Made by a program: the position numbers and the translations under genes. Below, piece by piece: positions 6,543-9,547 of a stretch of 9,547 nucleotides of DNA; the stretch's first letter is position 1, and each line of letters opens with the position of its first letter. The notes below the pieces were generated by a model that saw nothing but the letters and a program-made list of their open reading frames with translations, was not told the DNA's origin and did no database searches. The stretch lies in contig QFPD01000049.1 in NCBI GenBank assembly GCA_003248845.1, forward strand, positions 1-9,547, written 5' to 3'. This DNA is from Microbacterium sp. Its GTDB lineage: Bacteria > Actinomycetota > Actinomycetes > Actinomycetales > Microbacteriaceae.

Positions 6543-7148
6543 TCAGAGCGAGCGGCCGAACGCGACGACGTCCGCGTGCGAGGGAATGCGCGTGAAGCCG
6601 ACGCGCGGGTAGAAAGCGATCGCGCCGGCGTTGCGGCTGTCGGCCGCGAGGTGGAGTCCCGTCACGCCCCGTGCGCGGAGCGCGTCGATGAGCGTATCGA
6701 TGAGGCGACGCCCGAAGCCCTGCCCCTGCAGCTCGGGCAACAGGTCGATGTGGAGGTGCGCCGGGTAGGTGTCGCCGAAGGGCTCGGCGCCGCCCCGGCG
6801 GCGATACGCGTACTCCACCGTCCCCTCTTGACGCGTCCGCTCCTCGGCGGGCGCGGACGGGCGCGGCCAGCGCTGAGCGAACTGCGGCCACCAGGACTGC
6901 GCGAACCAGTCTTCGAACGCGCGCGTGTCATCGGTTCCGACGACGTACCCGACAACGCGGCCGTCGTCCGCCTCGACGACGAACGCCAGATCAGGATGCC
7001 GCGTCACATACGGCAGCACGAACACCTCTCCCCACAGATCGTCATCGGAGAAGACTCCGGTGGCGTCGACCCCGGAATCCGCGGTGCGCACGCAGATGTC
7101 CGAGAGCGCCAGCTCGTCGCCGGCGCGGAAGGGACGGATGAACGGCAC
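6543..7148 (-). CDS. GNAT family N-acetyltransferase
   Basis: A 201-residue acetyltransferase of the GNAT fold, which moves an acetyl group from acetyl-CoA to an amine; the substrate cannot be told from sequence. The CoA-binding motif A is clear: LHIDLLPELQGQGFGRRLI (132-150) with QGQGFG (141-146). Motif B is represented by NAGAIAFYPRVGF (173-185), including Asn173 and Tyr180. The layout YPAHLHIDLLPELQGQG resembles the acetyltransferase-like domain family related to the C-terminal part of O-GlcNAcase-type proteins. Residues about 70-125 hold a longer, Trp-rich insert (WFAQSWWPQF, 81-90). The start is GTG at 7148, six bases after a TAGACT hexamer and without a Shine-Dalgarno, so a leaderless message is likely. 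The gene lies 9 bases after the stop of the oxidoreductase gene on the same strand and converges with the DUF6457 gene. Confidence 0.88.
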   Translation of the reverse strand: MPFIRPFRAGDELALSDICVRTADSGVDATGVFSDDDLWGEVFVLPYVTRHPDLAFVVEADDGRVVGYVVGTDDTRAFEDWFAQSWWPQFAQRWPRPSAPAEERTRQEGTVEYAYRRRGGAEPFGDTYPAHLHIDLLPELQGQGFGRRLIDTLIDALRARGVTGLHLAADSRNAGAIAFYPRVGFTRIPSHADVVAFGRSL

Positions 7149-7154
7149 CCGTTC

Positions 7155-7160
7155 AGTCTA
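7155..7160 (-). promoter_or_regulatory. Putative -10 box of a leaderless GNAT transcript, overlapping the upstream stop codon
   Basis: Read on the minus strand, TAGACT (7160 down to 7155) occupies -12 to -7 relative to the G of the GTG start at 7148. Its first three bases are the TAG stop of the upstream oxidoreductase gene. No clear -35 box is visible. Confidence 0.5.
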
Positions 7161-8738
7161 CGAGCGGTCGGTCGCGACCACCGGCTGCCGAGTCGCCCCG
7201 GCGGCCTCCGCTTCGGCCTCCGCCGCAGCCGTGATGCGCTCCGCCATCCCGCGGAAGATGAACCCGTGGAAAGGCAGCACGGCGAGCCAATACAGCCGGC
7301 CGGCAAGCCCGGCCGGAAAGAACACTGCCCGCTGCCGATACACCGAGCCGCCGCCGGAGTCCGGCTCGCAGGCGAGATCGAGCCATGCGAGACCGGGGAC
7401 CTTCATCTCGGCCCGCAGCCTCAGCAGCTTGTCAGGCTCGGCCTTTTCGACGCGCCAGAAGTCGATGACGTCGCCCACCGCGACGCGGGACCGACTGCGC
7501 CGGCCGCGGGAGAGGCCGACCCCGCCGACGAGGCGATCCATCCACCCGCGGATCGCCCACAACACGGGGGCGGAGTACCACCCGTTGACCCCGCCGATCC
7601 CCGCGATGACCGCCCAGAGGTCGTCGACCGGCGCCGGGGTGCGCACGACCCGAATGTCGGTGAACACCGTACGCCCCGCCCACTCCGGGTCGGACGGCAG
7701 TGGATCGGACGGGATGCCGGTGACCTCGGCATCCTGCCAGCTCGTCTCCACCGTGTCGGCCTCGACCCGGCCGAGCGCGAGCGCGACGGCGCGCCGGTAC
7801 GGCGTCAGGCCGCCTGCGGGCCGCGGAATGAGCGCGTCGACGTCGTGGTCGTCCATGACGCAGTCGTGTTGCAGCGACGCGATGAGGGGGCGCGCGATCG
7901 CGCGCGGGACCGGTGTGACGACGTTCACCCAGTGCGACGCGAGCCCCGGAGTGAGAACGGGGAGCGCCGCGATGGGCCGCTGCCGAAGTCCCGCCTCCAC
8001 GGCGTAGCCGTTCATCATCTGCCCGTAGCGCAGCACGTCGGGTCCGCCGATGTCGACCGCCCGGTTGACGTCGGGCGCGACCCGCGCGGCTCCCAGCAGG
8101 TAGTGGAGCACGTCACGGACCGCGATCGGCTGGATGAAGTTGCGCACCCACTTCGGCGCCGGCACGTAGGGCAGCACCTCGGTGAGGTGCCGGATCATCT
8201 CGAACGACGCCGACCCCGACCCGATGACGACCCCCGCCTGCAGCTCGAGCGTGGGCATCCCGCTCCGGAGGAACACCTCGCCCACGTCGACACGCGAACG
8301 CAGGTGCGGACTCAGGGGCACCCCCTCGGGATGCAAGCCGCCGAGGTAGACGACGCGTCCGACGGATGCCGCGGATGCCGCCGCCGCGACGGCGCGCGCC
8401 GCCGCGAGATCCGCCCGTTCGAACCCCGCGCCCTCCCCCATCGAGTGGATGAGGTAGTACAGCACGTCGACGTCCGCACACGCGGTCTCGAGAGCCGCCG
8501 TGTCCGTCGCCGTGCCCGCGACGACATCGACCGCGTCGGCCCAGTCGAACGCGGCGAGCCGAGCGGGATCGCGCACGAGCACCCGCACGCGGTACCCCGC
8601 GGCCACGAGGCGCGGCACGAGCCGACCGCCGATGTAGCCGGTGGCGCCGAGAACGAGTGCGCGCGGAGCGGTGCCGTCCGCGCGGGGGACGGCGCGCAGC
8701 TCCTCCTCGCGTCCGGTCGGGGTAGACAGTTCAGCCAT
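7158..8738 (-). CDS. SDR-type NAD(P)-binding protein with C-terminal DUF2867 domain
   Basis: A 526-residue two-domain protein. Residues about 26-250 are an atypical short-chain dehydrogenase/NmrA-like Rossmann domain: LVLGATGYIGGRLV (28-41) holds the GxxGxxG dinucleotide loop, followed by VRVLVRDPARL (51-61), where Arg52 or Arg56 may favour NADP, then YYLIHSM (94-100) and VVYLGGL (129-135). A classical YxxxK catalytic pair is not evident. Residues about 355-510 fit DUF2867, with TVFTDIRVV (357-365), WMDRLVGGVGL (399-409) and GDVIDFWRVEK (422-432). The tail (about 502-526) is Ala/Glu-rich. This domain combination is widespread in actinobacteria and of unknown function; substrate not predictable. 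The ATG at 8738 is chosen over the more upstream in-frame ATG at 8792 because TACGCT lies six bases before it and no ribosome site precedes either. The GNAT gene follows after 9 bases. Confidence 0.87.
   Translation of the reverse strand: MAELSTPTGREEELRAVPRADGTAPRALVLGATGYIGGRLVPRLVAAGYRVRVLVRDPARLAAFDWADAVDVVAGTATDTAALETACADVDVLYYLIHSMGEGAGFERADLAAARAVAAAASAASVGRVVYLGGLHPEGVPLSPHLRSRVDVGEVFLRSGMPTLELQAGVVIGSGSASFEMIRHLTEVLPYVPAPKWVRNFIQPIAVRDVLHYLLGAARVAPDVNRAVDIGGPDVLRYGQMMNGYAVEAGLRQRPIAALPVLTPGLASHWVNVVTPVPRAIARPLIASLQHDCVMDDHDVDALIPRPAGGLTPYRRAVALALGRVEADTVETSWQDAEVTGIPSDPLPSDPEWAGRTVFTDIRVVRTPAPVDDLWAVIAGIGGVNGWYSAPVLWAIRGWMDRLVGGVGLSRGRRSRSRVAVGDVIDFWRVEKAEPDKLLRLRAEMKVPGLAWLDLACEPDSGGGSVYRQRAVFFPAGLAGRLYWLAVLPFHGFIFRGMAERITAAAEAEAEAAGATRQPVVATDRS
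7890..7905. repeat. Perfect 16-bp palindrome in the oxidoreductase gene
   Basis: GCGCGCGATCGCGCGC is its own reverse complement and encodes part of Arg-Ala-Ile-Ala-Arg (279-283). It includes GCGATCGC. In DNA this GC-rich it may be chance, but it is long. Confidence 0.5.
8660..8684 (-). repeat. Inverted repeat in the 5' coding part of the oxidoreductase gene
   Basis: CGCGCGGA (8660-8667) and TCCGCGCG (8677-8684) are exact reverse complements with a 9-base loop that itself can pair as CGG/CCG. In the proposed leaderless mRNA the hairpin starts about 55 bases from the 5' end. It could affect early translation. Confidence 0.45.
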
Positions 8739-8744
8739 GCGGCG

Positions 8745-8750
8745 AGCGTA
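8745..8750 (-). promoter_or_regulatory. Putative -10 box of a leaderless oxidoreductase transcript
   Basis: On the minus strand TACGCT (8750 down to 8745) lies exactly at -12 to -7 from the A of the ATG at 8738. There is no Shine-Dalgarno. A -35 match is not evident. Confidence 0.5.
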
Positions 8751-8784
8751 CGACGACCCATGCACCGTCGCGACGGGCTTGCGC

Positions 8785-8800
8785 CCCGGCATCCGCCGGG
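8785..8800 (-). terminator. Candidate terminator stem-loop after the HerA-like gene
   Basis: On the minus strand CCCGGC-GGAT-GCCGGG forms a perfect 6-bp stem with a tetraloop, 13 bases after the TGA of the HerA-like gene and before the next gene's promoter. No T-tract follows, as is common in high-GC actinobacteria. The 75-base spacer (8739-8813) otherwise holds only the -10-like hexamer. The same 12-base core occurs in the cydB-cydD spacer. Confidence 0.4.
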
Positions 8801-8813
8801 CTAGGTCTTCCGG

Positions 8814-9547
8814 TCAGCGCCTTCCCGTGCCGAACATCCCACGGATGACCGAGTTGAGGATCGTCTGCGTCGTCTTGGAGTTCAGCACCTGCTCGAGGGG
8901 TGACGCGTCGGCCTTGCGCGTGGTGCGGGTACGCGACGTGCCGCCGGAGGCCTTCATGAGCCTGTCGTACTCCTTCTGCCGCTCCTTCTCGGCGGCGGCC
9001 TCGGCCTTCTGCGCCGCGGCCTGCTGTTTCGCGAGCTCCTTGTCGGTCTCGGCCTGCGCCTTCGCCGCAGCGGCAGCCGCCTCCGCCTCGGCCACGGCGT
9101 TCATCTTGGCCGTGAGGATCTCACGCGCCGACTCGCGGTCGATCGGCGTGCCGTAGCGCGGCAGCAGGACGGATGCCGCGACCGCGGCATCGATCTGGGC
9201 ATCCGGCGTCGGCGACATGAGCCCCTGCGGCGCGCGCAGGCGCGTCCACGCGACCGGCGTCGGCGCGCCCTTCTCGCTCATGACGGTGACGATCGCCTCT
9301 CCCGTGCCGAGCTCCTGCAGCGTGCGCTCGAGGTCGTACCCGCTCTTGGGGTACGTGCCCACGGTCGCACGCAGCGCCTTGGCGTCGTCGGGCGTGAACG
9401 CCCGCAGGGCGTGCTGCACCCGCGATCCGAGCTGTCCGAGGACGTCGGCGGGGACGTCCTTGGGCGTCTGCGTCACGAAGAAGACGCCGACGCCCTTCGA
9501 GCGGATGAGCCGCACCGTCTGGACGATCTGCGCGAGGAAGTCCTTCG
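8814..9547 (-). CDS. HerA-like / DUF853 ATPase, C-terminal part (5' end outside window)
   Basis: The visible 243 residues are the C-terminal part of a HerA-type (DUF853, YjgR-like) ATPase of the FtsK-HerA superfamily; full proteins are about 500-600 residues. The recognisable core begins KDFLAQIVQTVRLIRSKGVG (1-20), then VFFVTQTPKDVP (21-32, sensor-like strand with Thr25-Gln26) and LGQLGSRVQHALRAFTPDD (36-54). The Walker A and B motifs lie upstream of the window and cannot be checked. After the core comes an Ala/Glu/Lys/Gln-rich helix, probably a coiled coil (about 138-198), a basic Ser/Thr/Arg linker (201-211) and a conserved C-terminal tail SPLEQVLNSKTTQTILNSV (215-233) ending GMFGTGRR. HerA relatives act in DNA end processing or translocation, but the role of stand-alone DUF853 members is unclear. 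The codon for Val at 9513-9515 is internal, not a start. Confidence 0.88.
   Translation of the reverse strand, partial: KDFLAQIVQTVRLIRSKGVGVFFVTQTPKDVPADVLGQLGSRVQHALRAFTPDDAKALRATVGTYPKSGYDLERTLQELGTGEAIVTVMSEKGAPTPVAWTRLRAPQGLMSPTPDAQIDAAVAASVLLPRYGTPIDRESAREILTAKMNAVAEAEAAAAAAKAQAETDKELAKQQAAAQKAEAAAEKERQKEYDRLMKASGGTSRTRTTRKADASPLEQVLNSKTTQTILNSVIRGMFGTGRR

Noticed and set aside
8739..8792. Upstream ATG start (8792) for the oxidoreductase gene
   Set aside because: The extra 18 residues are not conserved-looking, there is no Shine-Dalgarno, and the start would fall inside the candidate terminator stem of the previous gene.
6576..8804. 742-codon open frame on the plus strand opposite the GNAT and oxidoreductase genes
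   Set aside because: The minus strand carries recognisable CoA- and NAD(P)-binding motifs; the plus-strand product is Arg/Asp/His-rich with no domain and runs across both genes and their spacer.
1..9547. tRNA, rRNA, CRISPR array, insertion sequence or prophage remnants
   Set aside because: I looked on both strands for cloverleaf-like stems, spaced direct repeats, transposase motifs and long terminal inverted repeats and saw none.
1..9547. A new defence island built around the HerA-like ATPase
   Set aside because: HerA relatives do occur in antiphage systems, but here the visible neighbours are housekeeping-type genes, composition is uniform, and no nuclease, SIR2 or similar partner is present in the window.

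Overview
The window is about 9.5 kb of very GC-rich DNA with strong G/C bias at third codon positions. Gene order and protein style (cydB-cydD-cydC, an actinobacterial-type MoeA, a DUF6457 protein, a DUF2867 oxidoreductase) point to a high-GC actinobacterium, most likely Microbacteriaceae and possibly Microbacterium. That assignment is inference from style, not a database match. The DNA is densely coding, with no gap over 300 bases. I see no tRNA, rRNA, CRISPR array, insertion sequence or phage gene, so it looks like ordinary chromosomal backbone.

Left part (1-4152, + strand): the C-terminal two thirds of cydB (cytochrome bd quinol oxidase subunit II), then cydD and cydC. These last two encode the two halves of the ABC exporter needed to assemble cytochrome bd. 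cydD has its own Shine-Dalgarno after an 83-base spacer, and cydC overlaps the cydD stop by ATGA. The block is a cydABDC-type respiratory operon whose 5' part lies outside the window.

Middle (4226-6524, + strand): a molybdenum-cofactor group. moeA (molybdenum insertion) appears to start leaderless. mobA (molybdopterin guanylyltransferase-like) follows after 17 bases. A 90-residue DUF6457 protein overlaps the mobA stop by ATGA. Together they should act late in Moco maturation; the DUF6457 protein is the uncharacterised member.

Right part (6543-9547, - strand, convergent with the Moco group): read in transcription order, the 3' end of a HerA-like/DUF853 ATPase gene, an SDR-type NAD(P)-binding protein fused to a DUF2867 domain, and a GNAT acetyltransferase. 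The last two also appear leaderless, each with a TANNNT hexamer six bases before the start codon.

I did not find a new defence or mobile system. The least explained signals are: (i) a heptamer GGCATCC/GGATGCC present 20 times; (ii) a 12-base form of it as a stem-loop in two separate intergenic spacers; (iii) a perfect 11-bp inverted repeat inside moeA; (iv) a stop codon that doubles as the first half of the next gene's -10 box; and (v) the tightly coupled mobA-DUF6457 pair.
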